From Thermoplasmata archaeon (lineage in GTDB: Archaea > Thermoplasmatota > Thermoplasmata > Lutacidiplasmatales > UBA184), in contig JAKIVS010000002.1 in NCBI GenBank assembly GCA_022750435.1, positions 143,392-207,391 on the forward strand: DNA of 64,000 nucleotides, given 5' to 3'. Shown here one piece after another: positions 54,028-62,088 of this stretch. The notes beneath the pieces are model-generated. The model was not told the origin of the DNA and did no database searches. It saw only the letters and a list, made by a program, of their open reading frames with translations. Positions within the stretch are counted from its first letter, which is position 1. Each line of letters starts with the position of its first letter. The translations under genes and the position numbers were made by a program.

Positions 54028-56409
54028 GTGTGGTCCCCCCCGGGCCGGGCGCGTCCCCTGATTGGGCGCCCGGAGGTGTGGTCCGCCCTCCTCCGTCGTC
54101 GGGAGCGTCTCGCCAACGGGGAGGGAGGCTTGACGCTCCTCGAAGGTCCGAGCGGCGTCGGCAAATCGACGATCCTGGGACTCCTCGCCGAAGAGTCGAA
54201 CCTGCCGGAGTTCCGCGTCGCCGTCGCCAAGGCGTCGTGGTCGGAGGTCCCGCCCCCGTTCCAGGTGGTCAGCGACGCCCTCAAGTCGCTCGCCGCGGGG
54301 CCGCGGGGATCTCCCGGTCCGGTCGCCGACGCCGCGGCCTCCGCGCCGCTCGCGTTCCAGCCGGCCGTCGAACGGGCCCGGACCCGGTTCACGGAGATGG
54401 ACCCGCTCGGCTCGATGGACGAGGATGCTCCGTCCGAGCTCGCGTCGGATCGATTGCGGCTGTTTGGTTCGCTCCTCGAGCCGTTCCTCGCGGCGTCCGA
54501 GGAGGCGCCCGTGCTCGTGCTCCTCGACGACCTCAACCGGGCGGACGACTCGTCGTGCGGGTTCCTTGCCTACGCGGTGCCGCGGGTGGCGAAGCGTGCG
54601 GTCTGGTTCCTGGCCGCGTGCGACCCGCCGAAGTCAAAGGCGCACGGCAGCCACGACCCGCTGCGGGCCCTGCGGATCCGCGACGACGTGGAGCGTCTCG
54701 TGCTCCGGTCGCTCACGGAACCGGAGGTCGCCGACTTCGTCCGGTGGGCGCTCCCGGACAGCCCCCTCCCCGAGGCCGAGGTCCACCGGTTGCATGCGAA
54801 GTCCGCGGGCGTGCCGTTCCGGGTCGTCCGACTCCTCTCGCCGTCGGCGACGGGAGCGACGGCGTTCGACGCGACCGACGGGACGGCGCCGACCGAGGAG
54901 GTCCCGGCCGGGCACCCGGAGTCGGAGGCCCGTCGGGTGTTGCACCTCGCCCTGGTGTCGGGGCCGGAAGTCCCTCTCAAGACCGTCGCCGCGGCCGCCG
55001 ACCTCAGCGAGGACGCCACGGCGGCCCACCTCGAACACTGGGTCGCGCGGAAGTTGCTCCATCACCTGGAGGACGGGCGGTACGCCTTCGACCAGGAGGA
55101 GAGCCGGGACAGCCTGATCGCCCGGATGTCGCCGGCCTCGGTCCAATTGTGCCACCGCAAGCTCGCCGAGGCCCTCCTGAAGGAGCGCGCGTCGGACGTG
55201 ACGACGGTCTACGCCCTCGCCCGCCACACCTACCTCGGCGGAATGGACCGCGAGGCGATCGAGTACAACGAGCGCGCGGCGGCGATCGCCGCCGAGTCGT
55301 TCCAACCCGAGGTCTCCCTCCTCTACCTCCGCCTGGCCCTCGAGGTTCTCGCCCGCGTCGCGCCGGAGGACGCCCAGACGGAGCTGCGGCTCCGCCTCGA
55401 GGTCGCCGTCCAGCAGGCCCACATCGGGCCGTCGGAGGCGGCCGAGGTCCTGCTCGCCGAGATCCGGAATTCCGAGCGGCTGTGGGAGGCCGCGGGGCCG
55501 GTCGACCGGGCGCTCATCGGCGTCTACCGGGCGCGCGTCCTCGCCGACGAGGGCCGGTGGGACGAGGCCGAGACGTCGCTCAACGAGATGCCCCAGAACC
55601 TCCGCGGCCTCGACCGCGGCGACATCCGACGCCTTGCCTACCGATTGCAAGGCGAGATCCTGTACTACCGTGGCAACTATCCGGACGCCCTCGACGCCCA
55701 CGAGGCCGCGCTCGTCATCGCCGAGGAGGAGGGGGAACCCCGGGAGGTCGCCGCCGAGGGGATCCGCCGCGCCACCGTGCTCTCCATGATACCGGGTCGG
55801 GAAGAGGAGGCGATTGAGGAGTTCCGGACCGCCATCGACCGCCTGATGGAGCTCGGCGACCAATCCGAGGCCGCGCTCGGAACGCTCGGGCTCGGCGTGC
55901 AGCTGCAAGCGCTCGGCCGCATCGACGAGGGCCGGGCCGCGCTCCTCCGCTGCGTCACGCTTTCGGAGGCCGCGAACGACCTCCGACGCTCCGGATGGGC
56001 GCACCTCAACCTCGCCGACCTCGAGTTCGGACTCCAGCACATGGACGCGGCCACCGCCGAAGTCCGGAAGGCGCGCGCGCACTTCGAGCACGTCGACGAC
56101 GCCCTGGGGACCGCCCGGGCCGCCCTGACCGAGGCCCGCCTCGCGATGGCCCGCGGACCGTCGGAGGAGGTCTCCCAGGCGCTCGAACTCGCCCGGACGA
56201 TCTTCCGGGCCCGTCACCTGACCGCCGACGAACTCGAGGTCGACCTCCGCAGCGCGGAGCTCGAGGACGCCCGCGGCGAGAAAGAGGCGGCGCGCCGCCG
56301 CCTGGAAACGATCGTGAAGGACGGTCTCGCGCGCCTCCGCCCGGACCTCATCGACGAGGGCCGTAGGCTCGCGGACCGGCTGGGCACCCCGCCCATCGTT
56401 ATCGAGTGA
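54028..56409 (+). CDS. AAA/STAND-type ATPase with C-terminal TPR array
   Basis: 793 residues. An AAA_16-type NTPase (about 10-250) has Walker A LLEGPSGVGKSTIL and Walker B LVLLDDLNRADDSS. A winged-helix-like region (about 300-380) includes HLALVSGPEVPLKTVAAAAD and WVARKLLHHLEDGRYAFD. The last 400 residues are TPR-like helical hairpins (YNERAAAIAAESFQPEVSLL, LYLRLALEVLARV, and others). The plan is that of large ATP-binding LuxR (LAL) regulators and bacterial adenylate-cyclase-like STAND proteins, but a C-terminal HTH is missing. A signalling or regulatory ATPase is inferred. Confidence 0.82.
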   Translation: MWSPPGRARPLIGRPEVWSALLRRRERLANGEGGLTLLEGPSGVGKSTILGLLAEESNLPEFRVAVAKASWSEVPPPFQVVSDALKSLAAGPRGSPGPVADAAASAPLAFQPAVERARTRFTEMDPLGSMDEDAPSELASDRLRLFGSLLEPFLAASEEAPVLVLLDDLNRADDSSCGFLAYAVPRVAKRAVWFLAACDPPKSKAHGSHDPLRALRIRDDVERLVLRSLTEPEVADFVRWALPDSPLPEAEVHRLHAKSAGVPFRVVRLLSPSATGATAFDATDGTAPTEEVPAGHPESEARRVLHLALVSGPEVPLKTVAAAADLSEDATAAHLEHWVARKLLHHLEDGRYAFDQEESRDSLIARMSPASVQLCHRKLAEALLKERASDVTTVYALARHTYLGGMDREAIEYNERAAAIAAESFQPEVSLLYLRLALEVLARVAPEDAQTELRLRLEVAVQQAHIGPSEAAEVLLAEIRNSERLWEAAGPVDRALIGVYRARVLADEGRWDEAETSLNEMPQNLRGLDRGDIRRLAYRLQGEILYYRGNYPDALDAHEAALVIAEEEGEPREVAAEGIRRATVLSMIPGREEEAIEEFRTAIDRLMELGDQSEAALGTLGLGVQLQALGRIDEGRAALLRCVTLSEAANDLRRSGWAHLNLADLEFGLQHMDAATAEVRKARAHFEHVDDALGTARAALTEARLAMARGPSEEVSQALELARTIFRARHLTADELEVDLRSAELEDARGEKEAARRRLETIVKDGLARLRPDLIDEGRRLADRLGTPPIVIE

Positions 56410-56424
56410 GTTCGTCGCCCGGCC

Positions 56425-57726
56425 CTAGGCCGACGGTGGGGCTTCGGGCTTCGAATCCGGCGGCACGCCGATCGCCCGAAGACGCGGGGAGGCGACGGTG
56501 GCGATGCCGACAAGGGCGAGCCCCGCCGCCGCAACTCCGAACCCTTCCCGCACCCCGAGTGCCTGGATCAGCACCCCGCCGGTGGCGACCCCGAACGGCG
56601 CGACCACCCAGACGAGCGTCTCCTGCAACCCGAGGTACCGCCCGAGGAGCTCCGACGGGACGACCCGCTGGACCAGGGTAATGGAGCCCGTGATCACGAG
56701 TCCCATCAGGGCCCCCATCCCGGCGAAGGCGACCAGGTCGACCACGAAGTTGGGGACGAGGACGAGAAGACCAAGGAGCGCGCCGCTTCCCAGCAGCGCG
56801 ACCCCGAGCCACTGGCCGAAGAACCGGACCACCCGGAACCGGGCCGTCAGCAGGGAGCCGACGAAGAATCCGGCGCTGTAGCCTCCAGCGAGGTAGCCGA
56901 AGTAGCTCGGTGGGAGGGAGAGCCCCTGGACGGTGAAGACGACCAGGTAGGGGGAGAACATCGTCACGAAGAATCCGGTCGCGACCGCGACGACCGTGAA
57001 CCGCCAGAGCCACCCATGGCCCCGCAGGAAGCGGACCCCCTCGGCGAACTGCTGCCCGACGCTGGGGGTCGCGGGGGCGCCGGGCTCCGGCACGGCCGGC
57101 GCGCTCGGGCGGACGATGAGGGCGACCAGCACGGCGCCCAACCCGAAGATGGCGAAGTTGGCGCCGAAGCTGACCGCGGGGTCCGTGAGGACGAGGAGCC
57201 CGGCCGCGGCCGCCGCTCCCACGGCCCACGCGACCGAGGAGAACGCCTGGGTCAGCGCGTTCGCCCCGTCGAGGCCCTCGGAATCCACCAATCCGGGGAG
57301 AATGGCCGTCGCCGCGAGGCCGGCGATGACGGTCGCCATCTCCAGCGCGAACGCGAGGCCGAGGACGATCCAGAGCTGGAAGCCGACCGTGCGGAGCGAG
57401 ACCGGGATGAGACCGAGGGTGACCGCCTGGGCGGCGCTCGTCACGATCAGCAACCCGCGGCGGCTGTGCCGGTCGGCGAGGGCGCCCGCGAAGTACCCGA
57501 TCGCGATCGGCGGGATCGTTTCCACGATCCCGACCGCGGCGACGGCGAGGGTCGAGCCGGTGTCCGTGAAGACCAGCCAGAGGATCAGGACGTCGGCGAC
57601 GCCGAGGCCCGCCCAGCTCGCGGTGTTGCCGGCGAGGTAGAAGCCGAAGTCCCGGTTCCCCCGGACCGGTCCGGGGGCGGTCGTCCGCGCCGGGGGACTC
57701 CCCGGCAGCGGCCCGATCGGTCCCAT
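56425..57726 (-). CDS. MFS transporter, probable exporter
   Basis: 433 residues with twelve transmembrane helices. The conserved loop 2-3 motif reads GYFAGALADRHSRRGLLI (G-x-x-x-D-R-x-x-R-R). Helix 5-6 and the central loop fit drug-efflux-type MFS proteins (MFS_3/enterobactin exporter-like). It lies 70 nt downstream of the RRE-ThiF gene on the same strand, which parallels mccC (MFS exporter) after mccB in microcin C operons. Export of a small modified peptide is therefore a testable inference. Confidence 0.9.
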   Translation of the reverse strand: MGPIGPLPGSPPARTTAPGPVRGNRDFGFYLAGNTASWAGLGVADVLILWLVFTDTGSTLAVAAVGIVETIPPIAIGYFAGALADRHSRRGLLIVTSAAQAVTLGLIPVSLRTVGFQLWIVLGLAFALEMATVIAGLAATAILPGLVDSEGLDGANALTQAFSSVAWAVGAAAAAGLLVLTDPAVSFGANFAIFGLGAVLVALIVRPSAPAVPEPGAPATPSVGQQFAEGVRFLRGHGWLWRFTVVAVATGFFVTMFSPYLVVFTVQGLSLPPSYFGYLAGGYSAGFFVGSLLTARFRVVRFFGQWLGVALLGSGALLGLLVLVPNFVVDLVAFAGMGALMGLVITGSITLVQRVVPSELLGRYLGLQETLVWVVAPFGVATGGVLIQALGVREGFGVAAAGLALVGIATVASPRLRAIGVPPDSKPEAPPSA

Positions 57727-57795
57727 CGGCGTTCCTCAGGTCGGTTCTCGGACATGGACCCACCGCTCCTTCGGCGGGGGTGGGAAGCGGGCGGT

Positions 57796-58920
57796 TTACG
57801 ACCCCGCATCCGATCGAGGACGACGTCGGCGGCCGCACGCCGGGCAGGCTCGCCAGTACCGCGGCCGGACGACCTGGGCGTCGCCCGGGGTCCAGAGGTT
57901 CAGGGACACCAGGGCCCCGTTGTCCTCGTCCCGGAGGCCGGCGAGGAAGTAGAGCGCCCGAAGCGCTCCGTAGTGGCCGGCGATGCCGGCGGTCGGGGCA
58001 ATGACGGCGTTCCCGGCAGATTCGGGAAAGAGGCTCGTTCCCACGAACACCCGCTGGGCCCGCTGCTGGCCCTCCAACTGGTGCTGGAGGCAGCGGAGAC
58101 ACGGGGTCCGGCCGGGCACGAACAGGGCGATCGCGCAGCGGGGGCCGGAGTAGCTGTTGTCGAGCCACGGGGTCCCTTCCGCGACCGCCGCGTCGTTGGT
58201 CCAGTGGAGGATCTCGTGCGGCCGGTCCGCCCCGAGGATGAACAGGTTGCATCCCCGGAGGAGGGGGCCGAGGTCCCGCGGGGACCGGACCAGAAGGCGT
58301 CGCTTCGTGACCCGAAGGTGGGGGTTCAGAGCCCGCAAGTGCTCGGCGGCGGCGTCGACCTTCCAGCGTCCGACGTCCCCAGTCCGGTAGAGCACCTGCC
58401 GGTTCAGATTGGAGAGCTCGACCCGGTCCGGGTCGAGGATCGTCATCTTTCCGACCCCGGCCGCCGCGAGGCTCATCGCGGTGGCGGTGCCGATCGCTCC
58501 CATCCCGAGGATCGTCACGCGGGCCGACCGGAGTCGAAGCTGGAGCTCCGGGGCGGCTCGGTTCGAGCCGAGGGTGACCAGCGAGAAGAAGTCGAGGTTC
58601 CGGGAGTACCGGTCCGCCTCGGGTCCCGACAGGGAGGGCGGGGATGCCCTACCGGCCTCCTCGACGACGCCGATCCGCTCCAACTGGGCCACCAGGCGCT
58701 CGGTGTCCCGTTCCGTCCACCCCGGGCGGGTCTTCCGGAGGGCCTTGGTCACGGCCTCCAGGTCCCGGGACCCATCGAGGAGCCCCAGGAGGGTCCACAG
58801 GACCTCCGAGCCCACGTGGGGGATCCTCCGTCCCAGGCCGAACACGTCCCGGGCGAGGAGGATGTCCCCGTTCCGAAGGCGGAACGGGGCGATCGCGGGC
58901 TTGGTGCGCGGGCGGTCCAC
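57796..58920 (-). CDS. RRE-ThiF adenylating enzyme, MccB-like
   Basis: 374 residues from a GTG start (an in-frame stop lies 7-9 nt upstream). Residues about 12-95 form a PqqD/RiPP-recognition-element-like winged helix (VLWTLLGLLDGSRDLEAVTK and LVAQLERIGVV). The E1/ThiF core follows: ILGMGAIGTATAMSLAAAG (ATP loop), DPDRVELSNLNRQVLY, a Lys in GRWKVDAAAEHL, and zinc-site Cys pairs PCLRCL and ACPACG. This domain order and length match MccB (about 350 residues), which adenylates a ribosomal peptide, more than housekeeping UbaA/MoeB (which lack the RRE). Upstream: 28-codon ORF 59071-59157; downstream: MFS exporter. Confidence 0.88.
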   Translation of the reverse strand: MDRPRTKPAIAPFRLRNGDILLARDVFGLGRRIPHVGSEVLWTLLGLLDGSRDLEAVTKALRKTRPGWTERDTERLVAQLERIGVVEEAGRASPPSLSGPEADRYSRNLDFFSLVTLGSNRAAPELQLRLRSARVTILGMGAIGTATAMSLAAAGVGKMTILDPDRVELSNLNRQVLYRTGDVGRWKVDAAAEHLRALNPHLRVTKRRLLVRSPRDLGPLLRGCNLFILGADRPHEILHWTNDAAVAEGTPWLDNSYSGPRCAIALFVPGRTPCLRCLQHQLEGQQRAQRVFVGTSLFPESAGNAVIAPTAGIAGHYGALRALYFLAGLRDEDNGALVSLNLWTPGDAQVVRPRYWRACPACGRRRRPRSDAGS

Positions 58921-58991
58921 GGGGGCTCAATCACGAGCCCGGGCTACTTCAACCCACGGAGGGAGGAGCGGCGCCGCGAAGGGGTTCCGCC

Positions 58992-59013
58992 CCGCCCCCC
59001 CCAAGGGGGGCGG
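58992..59013 (-). promoter_or_regulatory. Perfect GC hairpin in the leader of the ThiF gene
   Basis: CCGCCCCCC with loop ccaa and GGGGGGCGG: a perfect 9-bp stem, 72 nt upstream of the ThiF GTG. No T-run follows. Together with the hairpin at 59029-59060 it makes the intergenic region between small ORF and enzyme highly structured. Confidence 0.5.
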
Positions 59014-59028
59014 TTCGGGGGTTGCCGA

Positions 59029-59060
59029 CGGGCCGAGGAACGGAGGGGAACCTCGGCCCG
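59029..59060 (-). promoter_or_regulatory. Perfect 10-bp hairpin just after the small ORF
   Basis: CGGGCCGAGG, a 12-nt loop and CCTCGGCCCG. It starts 10 nt past the stop codon of the 28-codon ORF (59071). Position between peptide gene and enzyme gene is like the attenuating hairpin between mccA and mccB, which sets a high peptide-to-enzyme transcript ratio; function here is inference. Confidence 0.5.
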
Positions 59061-59070
59061 AGCCTTCCGT

Positions 59071-59157
59071 CTACCGCCGAACGGGGGAAGGCACCGGCTT
59101 GGTCTGGCCCTTCGTCAATGGCTCCACGCGGATCCGGACGTTCTCCTTGGTGTTCAT
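59071..59157 (-). CDS. Small ORF (28 aa), candidate peptide precursor
   Basis: An ATG at 59157 opens 28 codons ending in TAG at 59071. Third codon positions are G or C in 25 of 28 codons, as in real genes of this genome, whereas the overlapping 80-codon frame (58949-59191) uses A/T in many third positions and is rejected. The peptide begins MNTKENVRIRVEPLTKGQ and ends SPVRR: basic, no Cys, Ser near the end. It follows a TATA box at 59207-59218 and precedes the RRE-ThiF enzyme, as expected for a precursor. Unlike MccA it does not end in Asn. No SD-like site is obvious. No homologue is known to me. Confidence 0.45.
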   Translation of the reverse strand: MNTKENVRIRVEPLTKGQTKPVPSPVRR

Positions 59158-59206
59158 GGCTTCCCGTTCCCCCGTTCCCGAGGGCAGTCATGGATTTCCA
59201 GAAATG

Positions 59207-59218
59207 GCTACTTATAGG
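59207..59218 (-). promoter_or_regulatory. TATA box for the small ORF / ThiF / MFS unit
   Basis: CCTATAAGTAGCC-type element on the minus strand is the best TATA box in the 453-nt gap 58921-59373. It lies about 55 nt before the small ORF ATG, giving a leader of roughly 30 nt. The other part of the gap (59219-59373) is the promoter of the divergent aldo/keto reductase, with tatatccc near 59337. Confidence 0.55.
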
Positions 59219-59373
59219 TGCGTATTGGCGCTCGCTGGGCCGCCCCGGTGCGACTTCCCGAAAGTCACCCTCGAGGGTCCGACATCCCCCCCGGGCAGAC
59301 GGGGGAGTATCCGTCCGCGGGGTCCGCGGAGGACGGTATATCCCGGCCGTCGTTCGGCGACTCGGTGGGCGGC

Positions 59374-60333
59374 ATGCTCCTTCGAAAACTGGGGCGGTCG
59401 GAACTCTCGGTCGCCCCCCTCGCCTTCGGGGGGAACGTCTTTGGCTGGACCGCCGACGAAGCGACCTCCTTCCGTCTCCTGGACGCGTTCGTGGACGGGG
59501 GGTTCAACCTCATCGACACGGCCGACGCCTACTCGAGCTGGGTCCCGGGACACCACGGCGGGGAATCGGAGACGATCCTCGGCCGCTGGATGCGGGACCG
59601 GGGCCGCCGGGACGACGTCGTCGTCGCGACGAAGGTCGGGATGGAGATGCCGGGCAAGGGGCAGGGCCTGTCTCGGTCCCACATCGAGGCGTCCCTGAAG
59701 GATTCCCTGGCCCGATTGCAGACCGACCACGTCGACCTCTACCAGTCCCACGTGGACGACGCCGCCACCCCCATCGAGGAGACACTCTCCGCCTACGCCC
59801 GGCTGGTCGCCGACGGCTCGGTGCGAGCCATCGGGTCGTCGAATTTCTCCGCCGACCGGCTCACCGCGTCGCTCGCCGCGAGCGAGGCGGGCGTCTGGCC
59901 ACGGTACGAGAGCGCGCAGCCGAAGTACAACCTGGTCGACCGGGACGTGTTCGAGGGCGCGCTTGAGCAGACCTGCGCGTCGGCGAACGTCGGCGTCCTG
60001 ACGCACTCCTCGCTCGCGAAGGGGTTCCTCTCCGGAAAGTACCGGAGCGACCCGGACTACGCGAAGTCGCCCCGAGGCGCGGCCGTCCAACGACTTCTCA
60101 CCGACCGGAGCCGTCGGATCCTGGCGGCCGTCGAAGCGGTGGCCGGCCGACTGGACGTCGCTCCGGCCTCGGTGGCCATCGCCTGGGTCGTCGGCCGTCC
60201 GACCGTGACGGCCGCCATCGCCAGCGCCACGTCGGTCGAGCAGCTGAAGGAACTGATGGACGGAGCGACGCTCCGTCTGGACGCCGCCGCGCGAGGAGAG
60301 CTGGATGCCGCCGGCGCTCCCGCGGCTCCATGA
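59374..60333 (+). CDS. Aldo/keto reductase
   Basis: 319 residues from the ATG at 59374. The catalytic tetrad is complete: Asp and Tyr in LIDTADAYSSW, Lys in VVATKVGM, His in LYQSHVDDA. The NADPH-binding C-terminal part has IGSSNFSADRL and VTAAIASATSVEQL. The GHHGGESE insertion and sequence type match YvgN/Tas-like AKRs. Its stop overlaps the start of the tag gene by 4 nt. A ggtatatc TATA-like element is about 37 nt upstream. Confidence 0.95.
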   Translation: MLLRKLGRSELSVAPLAFGGNVFGWTADEATSFRLLDAFVDGGFNLIDTADAYSSWVPGHHGGESETILGRWMRDRGRRDDVVVATKVGMEMPGKGQGLSRSHIEASLKDSLARLQTDHVDLYQSHVDDAATPIEETLSAYARLVADGSVRAIGSSNFSADRLTASLAASEAGVWPRYESAQPKYNLVDRDVFEGALEQTCASANVGVLTHSSLAKGFLSGKYRSDPDYAKSPRGAAVQRLLTDRSRRILAAVEAVAGRLDVAPASVAIAWVVGRPTVTAAIASATSVEQLKELMDGATLRLDAAARGELDAAGAPAAP

Positions 60334-60989
60334 CGACCCGGCGCGCCCCGGTACGACCCGCGCCGACTGCGATCCCACCCGATGGCCTCCGACGGTGCCC
60401 CTGGGCGGAGAGCGACCCGATGCTCCGGGAGTACCACGACCAGGAGTGGGGGCTCCCGGTCCACGACAGCCGTCGGCTCTGGGAGACGCTGATGCTCGAA
60501 GGGTTTCAAGCCGGACTGTCCTGGACCATCATCCTGCGCAAGCGCGAGGCGTTCCGTCGGGCGTTCCGCGAGTTCGATCCGGAGAAGGTCGCACGGCTCG
60601 GAGAGCGCGACGTGGCCCGGCTGCTGGCGGACCCCGGCATCGTCCGGTCGCGGGCCAAGATCGAGGCGACGATCGCCGGTGCGCGCGCGTTCCAACGGGT
60701 CCAAGCCTCCGGGGAGGATTTCGCGACCTGGTCCTGGGCGGCGGTCGGGGGGGCGCCGGTCCGCCGGACCGGGCCGGTCCTCGCGAAGACCCCCCTCTCG
60801 GAGTCGATCTCCCAACAGCTCAAGGATCGTGGATTCCGGTTCGTCGGCCCGGTCACGGTGTACGCTTGGATGCAGGCGGTGGGCCTCGTCGACGACCACG
60901 CCCCGGACTGCTTCCGGAGGACCTCGTCCGACGCCCCCCGGGGGCGTTCTCGCCGTGCGCGGGCCGCAGGCACCCCCACGGCTTGGTGA
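60330..60989 (+). CDS. tag: DNA-3-methyladenine glycosylase I
   Basis: 219 residues. Tag features are RCPWAESDPMLREYHDQEWG with zinc ligands Cys and His, LFxL-type LMLEGFQAGLSWTIIL, the substrate-recognition Glu/Trp region, and a C-terminal LVDDHAPDCF with the other His and Cys ligands. It excises 3-methyladenine in base-excision repair. It is co-transcribed with the aldo/keto reductase. Bacterial-type enzyme, so possibly acquired by transfer. Confidence 0.94.
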   Translation: MTTRRAPVRPAPTAIPPDGLRRCPWAESDPMLREYHDQEWGLPVHDSRRLWETLMLEGFQAGLSWTIILRKREAFRRAFREFDPEKVARLGERDVARLLADPGIVRSRAKIEATIAGARAFQRVQASGEDFATWSWAAVGGAPVRRTGPVLAKTPLSESISQQLKDRGFRFVGPVTVYAWMQAVGLVDDHAPDCFRRTSSDAPRGRSRRARAAGTPTAW

Positions 60990-61028
60990 GCTGTACCGTT
61001 CCCGACCGGGCGCCGACGAGGTTCCCGG

Positions 61029-61829
61029 TCACCCGGACGGGTGGGGAGGCCGCGCCTCCACAAACGGCCAGACCGCCGCGAGCAGGGCCTCGGGCGTCTC
61101 GAGTTGCGGGACATGGCCCGCACCCGGGAGGAGATGGAACTGAGCTCCCGGGATGGCGGCGGCGTACGCCCGGCCGTACTCGGGAGCCACGATCCGGTCG
61201 CTCTCCCCCCATAGGACCAGCGTCGGGACCCGGAGGCCGGCGAGACGTGTCCGGAGGGTCGGGTCGGCCGCGGGCGGGTTCCCACCGTAGACAGCCAACG
61301 CGGCGCGGTTGCCGACCAGGACGGCCCGGTCCGCATCGCTCGGCGGACCGGGGCTCTTGGGGAAGGCGGCCGGATTGTGCCAGCTCAGCCGAACGACCTC
61401 CTCCAGCGAGAGGGAGAACACGTCGACCGTCGGCTGGCCGGGGACATCGATCCCTCCCGCATCGACCAAAACCAGACTTCCCACCCGGCCGGGGTGGGAG
61501 ACCGCGAGCTCCGCGCCGATCCAGCCGCCGATGGAATTCCCGACCACGACGACATCCTTCTGGGCGAGCGTCTCGATCAGGCCGGCGTAGACCCGGGCCA
61601 GCAGGGGTACGCTGGTGAGCCAGGGGGGTCGCGGAGTTCCGCCGAACCCCGGATGGGTCGGTACGTACACATGGGCGCCGTGTCGGTCCGCGATCAACTG
61701 GGCAAAGCCGAGCACGGACCCTGGGCCCGCCCCCCCGTGAAGGAGAAGGATCGGTCGGCCGCTCCCGCGTTCCACGACGGTGAGCTCGACGGTCCCGGCG
61801 CCCTCGACGGTGACCGACTGGACCGTCAT
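61029..61829 (-). CDS. Alpha/beta-hydrolase
   Basis: 266 residues. The oxyanion region is LLLHGGAGPGSVLG, the nucleophile elbow VVGNSIGGWIGAE (Ser), the acid WGESDRIVAPEYG (Asp), and the base PGAGHVPQLETPE (His). It has the size of esterases and haloalkane/epoxide-type hydrolases. It shares the 259-nt intergenic region with the divergent HxlR regulator, which probably controls it. Confidence 0.92.
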   Translation of the reverse strand: MTVQSVTVEGAGTVELTVVERGSGRPILLLHGGAGPGSVLGFAQLIADRHGAHVYVPTHPGFGGTPRPPWLTSVPLLARVYAGLIETLAQKDVVVVGNSIGGWIGAELAVSHPGRVGSLVLVDAGGIDVPGQPTVDVFSLSLEEVVRLSWHNPAAFPKSPGPPSDADRAVLVGNRAALAVYGGNPPAADPTLRTRLAGLRVPTLVLWGESDRIVAPEYGRAYAAAIPGAQFHLLPGAGHVPQLETPEALLAAVWPFVEARPPHPSG

Positions 61830-61965
61830 GCGGCGACCCCGCCCGGCGGCAAAGCGTTCGTTCGTGCGCGACGCGCGTCGGCGCGAGGGGCCGGGCGAGG
61901 GTCGACGACGGAGGGGGCCAGTCGAGCCGGAGCGCGTGGTTGGTTCGTCATGGGGACCGGAACTC

Positions 61966-61982
61966 AGTATACTTCGGATACT
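61966..61982. promoter_or_regulatory. Inverted repeat 1, candidate HxlR operator
   Basis: AGTAT-ACTTCGG-ATACT, 5-bp arms. On its minus strand it contains TCCGAAGTATAC, matching TCCGGAGTATAT of the second site at 62067-62082 at 10 of 12 positions. The two sites sit in the divergent gap between the hydrolase and the HxlR gene. Confidence 0.5.
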
Positions 61983-62066
61983 ATTTCAACGGCGAACGGA
62001 ATGGAAGGATAGTAACTCCAGCTCCTCTCCCTAGGGGTAAGACGGACCAACCCGGCCGCGTTTCAA

Positions 62067-62082
62067 ATACTGTCCGGAGTAT
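62067..62082. promoter_or_regulatory. Inverted repeat 2, candidate HxlR operator
   Basis: ATACT-GTCCGG-AGTAT lies directly between the TATA-like tttcaaat (62061-62068) and the ATG of the HxlR gene (62089), a position where bound protein would block transcription. It shares a TCCGRAGTATAY core with the site at 61966-61982. Confidence 0.55.
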
Positions 62083-62088
62083 ATCGAC

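Noticed and set aside
58949..59191. 80-codon minus-strand frame overlapping the small ORF, with a well-placed TATA box
   Set aside because: Third positions are often A or T and the product is Gly/Pro-rich; the 28-codon frame in another phase has the genome-like bias.
61829..61951. Short ORF (about 41 codons) ending with an ATGA overlap at the hydrolase start
   Set aside because: Ala/Arg/Pro-rich translation and no motif; it may simply be leader sequence.
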